Source: Paraburkholderia sp. PGU19 (GTDB lineage Bacteria > Pseudomonadota > Gammaproteobacteria > Burkholderiales > Burkholderiaceae). Taken from it: a stretch of 64,000 nucleotides of DNA. The number at the start of each line of letters is the position of its first letter. Position 1 is the stretch's first letter. The stretch spans positions 1,984,001 through 2,048,000 of the forward strand of contig NZ_AP023179.1 in NCBI RefSeq assembly GCF_013426915.1, given 5' to 3'. Below are positions 44,055-52,905 of the stretch, in pieces. The position numbers and the translations under genes were made by a program. The notes beneath the pieces were generated by a model that was not told where the DNA came from, ran no database searches, and saw only the letters and a list, made by a program, of their open reading frames with translations.

Positions 44055-45071
44055 TCAAAACCCACTCAGCACGAGTTTCCCAATCGCCCGCCCCTCCTCC
44101 AGCATCTGATGCGCGCGCCGCAAATTCGCGGCATTGATCTTGCCAAGATCCTCACCAACCGTCGTCCGCAACGTCCCAGCATCGATCAACCGCGCAACCT
44201 CAGTCAGCAGCTTATGCTGCTCAATCATATCGGGCGTCCCAAACATCGACCGCGTGAACATGAACTCCCAATGAAACGCGGCGCTCTTCGCCTTCAGCAG
44301 CTCAACAGGAACAGGCCTCGCATTCTCGACAATCGTCGCAATCCCGCCCTGCGGCTTGATCACTGCAGCAGCAGCCGGAAAATGCCGATCAGTGTCGTTG
44401 AACATCAACACATAATCGACCTGCTCAAAACCGATCTGCTTCAACTGCGCAGGCATATCGCCAAAGTGATCAACGATATGATCCGCGCCCAGTTCCTTCG
44501 CCCATTTCGCCGATTCCGGCCGCGACGCCGTCGCGATCACAGTCAGCTTCGCCAGTTGCTTCGCTAGCTGAATGCCAATCGAGCCAACCCCGCCCGCGCC
44601 ACCAATAATCAACACCGACTTGCCCGCATCCGCGCCCTGCGGCGATACGCCAAGCCGGTCGAACAACGCTTCCCACGCGGTGATCGCCGTCAGCGGCAAG
44701 GCGGCCGCATGCGTGAAATCGAGCGTCGCCGGCTTGCGACCGACAATGCGCTCATCAACCAGATGAAACTCGCTATTCGCGCCCGGCCGCGTGATGCTGC
44801 CCGCGTAGAACACCGGGTCGCCCACCTTGAACAAGGTCACGTCCGGCCCGACGGCTTCGACCGTGCCCGCCGCGTCCCAGCCGAGCACGCGCGGCGCCTT
44901 CTCGACCGTCTCCTTCGGCGCGCGAACCTTGGTGTCCACCGGGTTCACGGAAATCGCCTCCACCTTCACGAGCAGGTCGTGACCGGCGGGCTGCGGTTTG
45001 TCGAGTTCAATGTCGACAAGCGACTCGGGATTCTCGATGGGGAGATAACGGGTCAGGCCAATGGCTTTCAT
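44055..45071 (-). CDS. Zinc-type alcohol dehydrogenase-like NADPH:quinone reductase
   Basis: 338 residues of the MDR superfamily, quinone-reductase branch. GroES-like domain first (KVEAISVNPVDTKVRAP, GWDAAGTVEAVG), then a Rossmann domain with IIGGAGGVGSIGIQLAKQL. The catalytic-zinc cysteines of true alcohol dehydrogenases are absent. ATG at 45071 follows AAGGAG. It is divergent from a LysR gene with 166 bases between, the classic arrangement for a LysR target. Substrate unknown. Confidence 0.92.
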   Translation of the reverse strand: MKAIGLTRYLPIENPESLVDIELDKPQPAGHDLLVKVEAISVNPVDTKVRAPKETVEKAPRVLGWDAAGTVEAVGPDVTLFKVGDPVFYAGSITRPGANSEFHLVDERIVGRKPATLDFTHAAALPLTAITAWEALFDRLGVSPQGADAGKSVLIIGGAGGVGSIGIQLAKQLAKLTVIATASRPESAKWAKELGADHIVDHFGDMPAQLKQIGFEQVDYVLMFNDTDRHFPAAAAVIKPQGGIATIVENARPVPVELLKAKSAAFHWEFMFTRSMFGTPDMIEQHKLLTEVARLIDAGTLRTTVGEDLGKINAANLRRAHQMLEEGRAIGKLVLSGF

Positions 45072-45237
45072 GACTGCTCCTTGATTCGTGTGACGTTTTT
45101 CCAGAGATTTCGAAGAGATCGGCGGGTAACGCATCCGAAGCGCCGCGCCAATCGCGTTGACTGAACTGTAGAAAATTCTTTACGCTGCGAAAACCAACGT
45201 AATGACTGAAACATCTTCTGGAATTTCCGAATAATCA

Positions 45238-46209
45238 ATGGACCCGACTCCCCAGGCCTCAACCGATGAACGCGAGCGCCTCGATCTGCTCGACGTCGCG
45301 CTGTTCGTGCGCGCCGCGTTGCTCGCGAATGTGTCCGCGGCGGGACGCGAGTTCGGGCTGTCGCCCGCCGTCGCCAGCGCACGCATCGCCAGTCTCGAAC
45401 GGCTGCTGGGCGCGCGCCTGCTGCACCGGACCACGCGCCGCGTCAGCCTCACGCAGGAAGGCGAAGTCTTCATGACACGCGCCGAGACGCTGCTCGACGC
45501 AGCCGCCGCCGCGCGCGCATCGGTTGGACGCGGCCAGGCCGAGCCGCAGGGACGGCTGCGCGTGTCGATGCCGTCGTCGTTTGGACGGCAGCATGTGTCG
45601 CCGGTGATTACGCAGTTTCTGCGCCGCTATCCGGGCGTGAGCGTCGATCTGCGGCTCACCGACAAGATCATCGATCTCGTCGATGCCGGCGTCGATGTCG
45701 GCATCCGGCTCGGCGCGCTGAAGGATTCGACGCTCATCGCGCGGCGGCTCGCGGCGAACCGGCGCGTGATCTGCTGCGCGCCGTCGTATCTGAAAGAGCA
45801 CGGCACGCCGCATCATCCGTCCGATCTCGCGCAGCACGAATGCGTGATCCTCTCCGATCAGCGCGACTGGTCGTTCGTCACGCCAGCGGGACCGTTGACC
45901 GTGCGCGTCGGCGGGCGCCTGGCGACGGATAACGGCGAAGTGATCCGCGATGCGTTGCTGGCGGGATTCGGCATCGCGTTGAAATCGACATGGGATGTCG
46001 CGCCGTATCTGCGCAGCGGCGAACTGGTGACGGTGCTCGACGCGTATCCGCTCGGGGAAACGGTCGCGATCTGGGCTGTCTATCCGTCGCGCGCGTTCGT
46101 GCCGCCGAAAACGGTCGCGTTCATCGACTTCCTCGCCGCGCATTTCGGCGATCCGCCCTACTGGGACATCGAACTGGACCGCGAAGCGAGCCAAGGCGCG
46201 CGATCGTGA
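45238..46209 (+). CDS. LysR-family transcriptional regulator
   Basis: 323 residues. The N-terminal helix-turn-helix (LDVALFVRAALLANVSAAGR ... ARIASLERLLGARLLHRTTR) is followed by the periplasmic-binding-like effector domain from about residue 105 (GRLRVSMPSSFGRQHVSPVI). The subgroup (SIGRLGVALKD-like, DVGIRLGALKDSTL) resembles CrgA/PtxR-type regulators of oxidoreductase genes. Divergence from the quinone reductase gene suggests that gene as its target. Confidence 0.92.
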   Translation: MDPTPQASTDERERLDLLDVALFVRAALLANVSAAGREFGLSPAVASARIASLERLLGARLLHRTTRRVSLTQEGEVFMTRAETLLDAAAAARASVGRGQAEPQGRLRVSMPSSFGRQHVSPVITQFLRRYPGVSVDLRLTDKIIDLVDAGVDVGIRLGALKDSTLIARRLAANRRVICCAPSYLKEHGTPHHPSDLAQHECVILSDQRDWSFVTPAGPLTVRVGGRLATDNGEVIRDALLAGFGIALKSTWDVAPYLRSGELVTVLDAYPLGETVAIWAVYPSRAFVPPKTVAFIDFLAAHFGDPPYWDIELDREASQGARS

Positions 46210-46249
46210 TCTTGTTGCCGTGCTCGCTGCGCGCGTATCGGTTTGTGGA

Positions 46250-46561
46250 TCAGCGACGCTTGCCTGTTTCGGCGGAATTCTCGTTGGCCTGCGCGTCATT
46301 CTGTGTGCGTTCCTGATAGTCGTCACCACCGCGCCGGTCGGTATCTTCCAGCCCGCGTTCGAGATCGCGATGCGCCTGCTTACCGACGCCGCGCGGCTCG
46401 TGCTCGTGTTGCGAATCCATGCTCTGATCCGCTTCATGGGGCAACGGCGCGGCCTGCTCGTTGAACGGACGCTTCGGCACGTTGGACTGGTCGTTGCCTT
46501 CGGGACGCGCGTTCTGCGCTTCGTGCTCGTCGCCCGTCGCATGTTGTTGCGATGTCTTCAT
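46250..46561 (-). CDS. Small hydrophilic, probably disordered protein
   Basis: 103 residues, very rich in Glu, Asp, Gln, Asn, His and Arg with almost no hydrophobic residues. It starts MKTSQQHATGDEHEAQNARP after a good GGAGAGG ribosome site. No fold or motif recognised. It begins 70 bases after the ligD stop on the same strand, so it may be the last gene of the ku-ligD transcript; its function is unknown. Confidence 0.65.
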   Translation of the reverse strand: MKTSQQHATGDEHEAQNARPEGNDQSNVPKRPFNEQAAPLPHEADQSMDSQHEHEPRGVGKQAHRDLERGLEDTDRRGGDDYQERTQNDAQANENSAETGKRR

Positions 46562-46631
46562 GATCCTCTCCCTGATGTGCTCACGATGACGCTGATGCGT
46601 CTCGTGCGTGGCCGCTCCATGGAAGCAGCGG

Positions 46632-49499
46632 TCAATCGTGTTCCGCCATATCCAGCCTGCGCCGCATGGCGGCCGTGATGCGCTGCTTCGTCTTCGCGTA
46701 GTCGGCCCACGGGTCGCTTTTCAGCGTGTCGAGACGCTCGTGCAGATTCGCGATGTTCCATTGATCGCCCGCCGTCGTACCGGGCACTTCATCCCATGCG
46801 AGCGGCACCGACACGCCCAGCCCCGGCCGCGCGCGCAGCGAATACGCGCAGACGGTGCTCGAACCACGGTTGTTGCGCAGATAGTCGACAAAGATCTTGC
46901 CCTTGCGATTCTGTGCGCCCATCTTCGCGGCAAAGTGCTTCGGCAGCGCCGTCGCCATGTGTTGCGCGACGGCTTGCGTGAACACCTTCACCTCGTCCCA
47001 GCCGAGCTGCTTCACGATCGGCACAACGACGTGCAGTCCCTTGCCGCCGCTCGTCTTGCAAAACGACGCGAGGCCGAGTTCTTCAAGCAGTTCGCGCGTA
47101 AGCTGCGCCGCTTCGATCATCCGCTTCCAGCCGAGCGCCGGGTCCGGGTCGAGATCGAACACCATGCGGTCGGGTTTTTCGATGTTCGCGGCCACCGCGT
47201 TCCATGTATGCAGTTCGATCGTGCCCATCTGCGCGGCGCCGACCAGCGCCGCTTCGCTTTCGATGGTCAGCAGCGGCGGATGATCCGGGTCCAGCCCAGG
47301 ATGCTGCGTGATGTTCGGAATCGCGAGTTTCTGGCTGTGTTTCTGGAAGAACAGCTCGCCGCCGATATCCTCCGGCGCGCGCACGAGCGCGACCGGGCGG
47401 TCCTTCAGAAACGGCAGCATCCACGACGCAACCGACGCGTAGTATTCGACAAGCTCGATCTTGCGCGCGCCAGTGCTCTTGTCGATCACGCGGTCTGGGT
47501 GCGAAATGCGCACGCCGGAAATCGTTGCCGTGGCGGCCTTGCTGGTCGATTTCGTCGCCGCCTTGCCTCGCGATTCCACGCCACTTGTCTTCGCACGCTT
47601 CGTCGCGGGCGTTGGCTCGGTATCCGCTGTTTTCGACGCGCGCTTTTTCGCCGTCGATGTCTTCGCCTGACCGGCGTTCATCTCTTCCGTCATCTGTTGC
47701 ACGTCGGCTCCTTTGCCTGGCGCTTCGTGGACGATCTGCTTCGCGGGCTTGTCGCTGCGCAAGCTGACGAACGACGCCTGCCGCACGACGCCGTCACTCG
47801 TCCATTCCGCGAAGTTGCATTCGGCGACGAGTTCCGGCTTCACCCAATGCACGGGCGTGCGGCTTCGTTCGCGCGGCTCGCTTGCGAACGGCATCTTCTG
47901 CGTTTCGCGCGCGTCGAGTTCCTTCCTGATCGAACGCAGTCTGGCCGCGTCGAAGCCCGTGCCGACGCGCCCCGCGTATTGCAGCTTGCCCTTCGTGTCG
48001 TAGACGCCGAGCAGCAACGCGCCGAATGCCTCGCGGCTGCCCGCCGGTTCCGAATAACCGCCGATCACGAATTCCTGGCGGCGCCGGCACTTGAGTTTGA
48101 TCCACGCGGGCGAGCGCCCCGACACGTAATAGCTGTCGCGCCGCTTGCCGATGATGCCTTCGAGCTGCATGTCGCATGCGCTCTTCAGCAACGGGTCCGC
48201 GTCGAAACCGAAGTCCTCGGAAAAGCGCAGCGTGTCGTCGTCGACGGTTTCGAGCAGCGCGTGCAGGATCGCGCGACGCTGTTCGAGCGGCACGCCGCGC
48301 AGGTCGTAGCCGTTCAGATACGGCAGATCGAACAGATACAACGTAATGTCCTGCGGACGATGCGCGTCGAATGCATTTTGCAGCGCCTGAAAGCTCGGCA
48401 CGCCGTTGCTGTCGAGCACGACCGCCTCGCCGTCGAGCCACGCGTTGTCCAGTCCGATGCGCGCGATCGCCTTCACCTGCTTGCTGAACTTCGCGGTCCA
48501 GTCGTTGCCTGCGCGCGTGAAGATCTTCACGCAATCTTTCGACGCGTGATCGATGCGCGCCAGCGCGCGATAGCCGTCGAACTTGATCTCGTAGACCCAA
48601 TCGTCGCCAGCAGGCGCGCTGTCGACGAGCATCGCCAGTTGCGGCTTGAGCGCGGCGGGGAGCTTCGCCTCGACTGCCCCTTCTATCGACGGATGACTGG
48701 CCAGTTCGCGAAGCGATTCCGGATTGCGCGTCGCAACGATGTCGGGGCGGTCGGCGGGCGTGCCTTTGGATCTGCGCGATGCGGCCGCCTTCGTCGCCTT
48801 GATCGACGCGTTGGCGCGTTCCTCTTTGCTCTTCGATTTGCCTGCGGCGGCTTTGCCGGAGCCGCTTTTACCATCCGTGCCACCGCGCGCGCCTGGCGCA
48901 TCCGACAGCACGCTGCCTTGCCGCTCTTCGAGTACGTCAAAATCGGCTTCGCTGCGCGCGTCGTCGTCGCGTTCCTTGATGAGCAGCCACTGCTCCTTGT
49001 CGCCGCTGCCGGGCATGTGGCTGCGCACCAGTGTCCAGCCGCCGTGCAGCTTCTCGCCGTTCAGGTGGAACTTGAGCTTGCCTGCCTTATACGCGTCGCG
49101 CGCGCCCGCTTCGCCGCCTGTCGGCTCCCATGTGCCGCGATCCCAGACGATCACCGAGCCCGCGCCATAGTTGCCTTCGGGTATGTTGCCTTCGAACGAA
49201 CCGTATTCGAGCGGATGATCCTCGACATGCACGGCGAGCCGCTTGACGGACGGATCGAGGCTCGGGCCTTTCGGCACGGCCCAGGATTTCAGCGTGCCGT
49301 CGAGTTCGAGACGGAAGTCGTAGTGCAGGCGTCGCGCGTCATGTTCCTGAATCACGAACGACAAGCTGTGATGCTTCGCGGTCTTTCGCGCGACTGTCCT
49401 GGCACCCTTCGCACCCTTCGCGCGCGCAGCGGTCCCCGACGGCTCCGGCGTTGCATCGAAGCGGCGCTTGCGCTGATAGGTATCGAGCTTGTCGGCCAT
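46632..49499 (-). CDS. ligD: ATP-dependent DNA ligase D (NHEJ)
   Basis: 955 residues with three enzymes in one chain. The N-terminal 3'-phosphoesterase (about 40-200) has SFVIQEHDARRLHYDFRLEL and HVEDHPLEYGSFEG. The ligase centre has the nucleotidyl-Lys at about residue 304 in YEIKFDGYRAL, with later LKCRRRQEFVIGGY. After a low-complexity Lys/Ala/Thr linker comes the primase-like polymerase (about 660-940; PDRVIDKSTGARKIELVEYY, MVFDLDPDPALGW). LigD processes and seals double-strand breaks held by Ku, whose gene is 52 bases upstream. Domain order is PE-LIG-POL, as in Pseudomonas and Burkholderia. Confidence 0.96.
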   Translation of the reverse strand: MADKLDTYQRKRRFDATPEPSGTAARAKGAKGARTVARKTAKHHSLSFVIQEHDARRLHYDFRLELDGTLKSWAVPKGPSLDPSVKRLAVHVEDHPLEYGSFEGNIPEGNYGAGSVIVWDRGTWEPTGGEAGARDAYKAGKLKFHLNGEKLHGGWTLVRSHMPGSGDKEQWLLIKERDDDARSEADFDVLEERQGSVLSDAPGARGGTDGKSGSGKAAAGKSKSKEERANASIKATKAAASRRSKGTPADRPDIVATRNPESLRELASHPSIEGAVEAKLPAALKPQLAMLVDSAPAGDDWVYEIKFDGYRALARIDHASKDCVKIFTRAGNDWTAKFSKQVKAIARIGLDNAWLDGEAVVLDSNGVPSFQALQNAFDAHRPQDITLYLFDLPYLNGYDLRGVPLEQRRAILHALLETVDDDTLRFSEDFGFDADPLLKSACDMQLEGIIGKRRDSYYVSGRSPAWIKLKCRRRQEFVIGGYSEPAGSREAFGALLLGVYDTKGKLQYAGRVGTGFDAARLRSIRKELDARETQKMPFASEPRERSRTPVHWVKPELVAECNFAEWTSDGVVRQASFVSLRSDKPAKQIVHEAPGKGADVQQMTEEMNAGQAKTSTAKKRASKTADTEPTPATKRAKTSGVESRGKAATKSTSKAATATISGVRISHPDRVIDKSTGARKIELVEYYASVASWMLPFLKDRPVALVRAPEDIGGELFFQKHSQKLAIPNITQHPGLDPDHPPLLTIESEAALVGAAQMGTIELHTWNAVAANIEKPDRMVFDLDPDPALGWKRMIEAAQLTRELLEELGLASFCKTSGGKGLHVVVPIVKQLGWDEVKVFTQAVAQHMATALPKHFAAKMGAQNRKGKIFVDYLRNNRGSSTVCAYSLRARPGLGVSVPLAWDEVPGTTAGDQWNIANLHERLDTLKSDPWADYAKTKQRITAAMRRRLDMAEHD

Positions 49500-49551
49500 G
49501 ATCGGTGTGTGCTTTGCACTACGTGGACTTCTTCAGCGACGCGATCCGTGT

Positions 49552-50538
49552 TCAGGCAGCGCGGCGCTTGCGCGCAGCCGTGCTCGTGGTTTTGCGCGCG
49601 GTTGTGCCCGAACTTGTCTTCGCGGTTGCCCCCGTCGCGCGGCGTGCCGCTTTCTTCGCGGGCGCGCGTCGTTTCGCGGGTGCCTCTTCCTCGTCGTCCG
49701 TGTCATCGCTGGCCGCTGCGCGCGTGGCGGCTTTGCCCTTGCCGCCGCGTCCGAGGCTGCGCTTCAGCAGATCCGACAAGTCGAGAATATCCGCCGACCG
49801 ACGCGCTTCGCGCGGCGTTTCGATATCCACCACTTCTTCCGTCTTGCCGGCCTGCACCTTCTTGTCGACCAGCGCGAGGATGTCGTCGCGGAACGTGTCC
49901 TTGTATTCGGAAGGGTCCCATGTGTCGCTCATGTCGGCGATCAGCTTTTTCGCCATGTCCAACTCGCGAGACGTCACGCCGGATTTCTTCGCGCTTTCGT
50001 CAGGCACCTTGAACTCGTCGAATGGGCGCACTTCCGAGGCCCAGCGCAGCGTGTTGAGCGCGAGCATCGGCCCGACAGGAATCAGCGCGGCCAGATGCTG
50101 CTTGTTGTGCATCACGACATTCGCGACGCCGATCTTGCCCGTGGCCTTCATCGCATCGCGCAACAGCGCGTACACCTTCTCGCCCTTACGGTCGGGCGTG
50201 AGGTAGTACGGCGTGTCGAGATAGAGAAACGGGATATCGGGCGCATCGACGAACGCGAGAATGTCGACGGTCTGCGTCGACTCGGGGTTGGCCGCGCGAA
50301 TTTCCTCGTCGGTCAGCACGACGTATCGGTCTTTCTCGTACTCGTAGCCCCGCACGATGTTCTCGCGCGTCACTTCCTTGCCCGTGCGCTTGTTGATCTG
50401 CCGATAACCGATGGGATCGATCGTGCGCTTGTCGAGCAGATTGAAGCCGACTTTTTCGGACTTGGTCGCCGGATACAGTTGCACCGGCACATGGACGAGA
50501 CCGAAGCTGATCGCGCCTTTCCAGATCATATGAGCCAT
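49552..50538 (-). CDS. ku: Non-homologous end-joining protein Ku
   Basis: 328 residues. The Ku core begins MAHMIWKGAISFGLVHVPVQ and includes GYEYEKDRYVVLTDEEI and the helix-forming segment KDTFRDDILALVDKKVQAGK. The C-terminal 65 residues are a Lys/Ala/Arg-rich tail, typical of bacterial Ku and probably DNA-binding. Ku rings slide onto broken ends and recruit LigD. ATG at 50538 is the family start. It is the first gene of the ku-ligD operon. Confidence 0.96.
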   Translation of the reverse strand: MAHMIWKGAISFGLVHVPVQLYPATKSEKVGFNLLDKRTIDPIGYRQINKRTGKEVTRENIVRGYEYEKDRYVVLTDEEIRAANPESTQTVDILAFVDAPDIPFLYLDTPYYLTPDRKGEKVYALLRDAMKATGKIGVANVVMHNKQHLAALIPVGPMLALNTLRWASEVRPFDEFKVPDESAKKSGVTSRELDMAKKLIADMSDTWDPSEYKDTFRDDILALVDKKVQAGKTEEVVDIETPREARRSADILDLSDLLKRSLGRGGKGKAATRAAASDDTDDEEEAPAKRRAPAKKAARRATGATAKTSSGTTARKTTSTAARKRRAA

Positions 50539-50739
50539 CGCGCGCTCCCGGAAGTTGAACTCCGTAAGAAGCAGCAAGCGTGCCCAGCGCCGACGCGAGC
50601 CGCTATGCACGCCGCGCTATGCCGCCAAGGGACGGTCGCAGCTACGCGACGCAATCCCGCTGTAAGTCTTGCCTCAGCGGCGGAAAAAGCTACGGATGCC
50701 GGAACACCGCTTCGAGTCTGCGCTTATGGTGCGCAGATT

Positions 50740-51975
50740 TCACTCGACCGCGCACGGCACGGCCGCATAGCCACGAAAGCGCACGCGTCCGCCGCGTGTC
50801 GGCTCGCCGCTGATTCGATATGAAGGAAAGCGCCGCACGAAGTGTCCAATGGCGATGCGCGCTTCGAGGCGCGCAAGCGACAGTCCCGCGCATTGATGAA
50901 TGCCGAAGCCGAACGCGAGATGCCGGTTCGGCGTGCGCCGGATGTCGAAGCGGTCCGGCTGCGCAAACTGCTCGGGATCACGGTTCGCCCCGCCGATGCA
51001 CAGCGTGACGGGTGTGCCCGCCGCCACCGGCACGCCGCCGATTTCCGTATCGAGCATCGTCATCCGGTTGCCGAGCTGGTTCGAACTCTCGAAGCGCAAG
51101 CATTCCTCGACGGCGCTGTCGATCAGCGTTGGCTCGCGCAGCAACGCATCGCGTTCGTCCGGCCATGCGCTCAACGTGACGAGGCCATTGCCGATCAGAT
51201 TGGTCGTCGTTTCGTGGCCAGCGTTCAGGATGAAGATGCAGTTCTGCAGCAGTTCGACTTCGGACAACTGCTCGCCATCGGCTTCACCCTGGATCAGGCG
51301 CGTGAGCACGTCGTGCTGCGGGTCGCCGGGCGCGGCACGGCGTCGCGCGACGAGACCCTTCAGATACGCGACGAATTCCGTCACCGCGCGATTGCCGCGC
51401 TCGTGTTGCGCCGGCGTGAGCGAAGGTTCGAGCGCACCGAGAATTGCAAGCGACCAGTCGCGCAGCGGCTCGCGTTCGTCGTGCGGTACGTCGAGCAGAT
51501 TGCCGATCACTTCGACGGGAATCGCCGCCGCGAAGTCGCCGATCAGATCGATCTCGCCGCGCTCGGCAGCACGGTCGAGCAAGCCATCGACGAGATCCAC
51601 CAGCCCGTCCTCCATCGCGGCAATCGCACGCGCCGTCAATGCGCCTGCGATCAGCTTGCGCACGCGTGTATGCAGCGGCGGATCGTTGAACACGAGGCTC
51701 GTCGTGTGATGCTCGAAGAGCGGCGTCGCGCCGTATTTCGGCGCGAACTCGACTTTCTTGTCGGAGCTGAACGTCTTCGGATCGCGATAGACAGCCTGCA
51801 CGTCGCGATAGCGCGTGAGGAAGAGCGAGCCGTCCGGCAGGCGCTTGACGGGCTCGTGCGTGCGCAGCGCGTGATAGACGGGATACGGGTCCGCGTGAAA
51901 CGACGCGTCGAGGTGTCGCAAGTCGAACTGGCGAGCGATGTCGGCATCGTTCGACGTCGCGTTGGACGGGTGCAT
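50740..51975 (-). CDS. Cytochrome P450
   Basis: 411 residues of the soluble bacterial class. The I-helix oxygen-binding motif is LNAGHETTTN, the K-helix ExxR is EECLRFESS, and the heme loop is FGFGIHQCAGLSLAR with the proximal Cys. The N-terminus lacks a membrane anchor. ATG at 51975 follows AAGGAG; the frame to 52086 is not P450-like. No ferredoxin or reductase gene is adjacent, so its redox partner is elsewhere, and the substrate is not predictable. Confidence 0.94.
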   Translation of the reverse strand: MHPSNATSNDADIARQFDLRHLDASFHADPYPVYHALRTHEPVKRLPDGSLFLTRYRDVQAVYRDPKTFSSDKKVEFAPKYGATPLFEHHTTSLVFNDPPLHTRVRKLIAGALTARAIAAMEDGLVDLVDGLLDRAAERGEIDLIGDFAAAIPVEVIGNLLDVPHDEREPLRDWSLAILGALEPSLTPAQHERGNRAVTEFVAYLKGLVARRRAAPGDPQHDVLTRLIQGEADGEQLSEVELLQNCIFILNAGHETTTNLIGNGLVTLSAWPDERDALLREPTLIDSAVEECLRFESSNQLGNRMTMLDTEIGGVPVAAGTPVTLCIGGANRDPEQFAQPDRFDIRRTPNRHLAFGFGIHQCAGLSLARLEARIAIGHFVRRFPSYRISGEPTRGGRVRFRGYAAVPCAVE

Positions 51976-52101
51976 GGGCGTCTCCTTTTTGATCTTCGCC
52001 GCGAGCGCGGCTGAACGTTTCGAGCCGTCAGTATGAACCATGCCGACGCCGTCTTGCTTGCGGGCCGTGGCGTCGATGCGAGTCACGCCCGCCTCGTTAT
52101 G

Positions 52102-52905
52102 TCACGACTTCGCCGGGAACGGCACGAAGGCCTTGCTGCAATCGACCGGCGACACCTGCGCGCCCGCCGCCCGCGTCAATGTCACGCCGCTGCCGGCTTG
52201 CAACGGCAACGTCGTGCCGCCTTCGCCAATCGAAAACTGCGCGTCCGCAACGGTCGTGCTGAGCGGCGGCATATCTGCGACGACGTTGTTCAGCGAAATC
52301 AGCAACGGACTGACCACGGGCGGATTCGGAAACCCAATCGTTCCCGCCGACCAGCCCGAGCCAAGCAGAACCGGACTGGCCGAATTAAAGCCCTGGAACG
52401 TGGTGTTCGATGCGTTGACGATGCGGATGCCGTCGAGCACGATACCTTGCAGATTCGGATACAGCCCGAGGCTTTTCGTGGGACTGTAGTACGGCGAGAA
52501 AATCAGCGCCTGCGGGTTCGACGTCTGGTTGCCCGTGCGAATGCAAACGTTCGAATAGTGGATGTTCGACACGAGGCCGCCGCGGCTCCAGTCGGACTTG
52601 ATGCGCAAGCCGTTGTCCGCGCCGTCGATAGTCAGGTCGTACACATTCACATTGCTCACGCTCGGGTACACGCCACCCACGGGCGTCACGTCCACGTTGG
52701 CCACGCCGTTGTCCGATCCCGCCGACTCGCTGCCGATCGACATCCCATGCCCTTCGTAAAAGTGGCTGTGCGCGACGGTGATGTTGTACGTGCGGCCGTT
52801 GACGGGCGCGGTGCCGCCCTTGATCGCCATGTTGTCGTCGCCCGTGCGGATCGACGTGTAGGCGATGAGCATGTTGCTCGCGTCGCCCGTGAGCTTGCCA
52901 GGGTT
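52102..52905 (-). pseudogene. GH28 polygalacturonase, C-terminal fragment (IS-disrupted)
   Basis: This holds the second half of a glycoside hydrolase family 28 pectinase. Three of the four GH28 active-site motifs are here: TGDDNMAIK (the DD pair), EGHGMSIGSE (His) and NGLRIKSDW (Arg/Lys). The coding frame extends upstream through NPGKLTGDASNML to about 52905, where homology stops at the mobile element. The missing front half, with the NTD motif, is at 56254-57414. Translation of this half has no natural start. Confidence 0.88.

Noticed and set aside
43136..44109. Several open frames of 60-120 codons inside the long inverted repeat
   Set aside because: They follow the repeat symmetry, appear in both arms in opposite senses and have low-complexity composition, so they are not treated as genes.
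46608..50012. A 1134-codon open frame on the plus strand opposite ligD and ku
   Set aside because: It is antisense to two clear genes, Arg/Ala/His-rich as expected of a shadow frame in GC-rich DNA, and has no recognisable domain.
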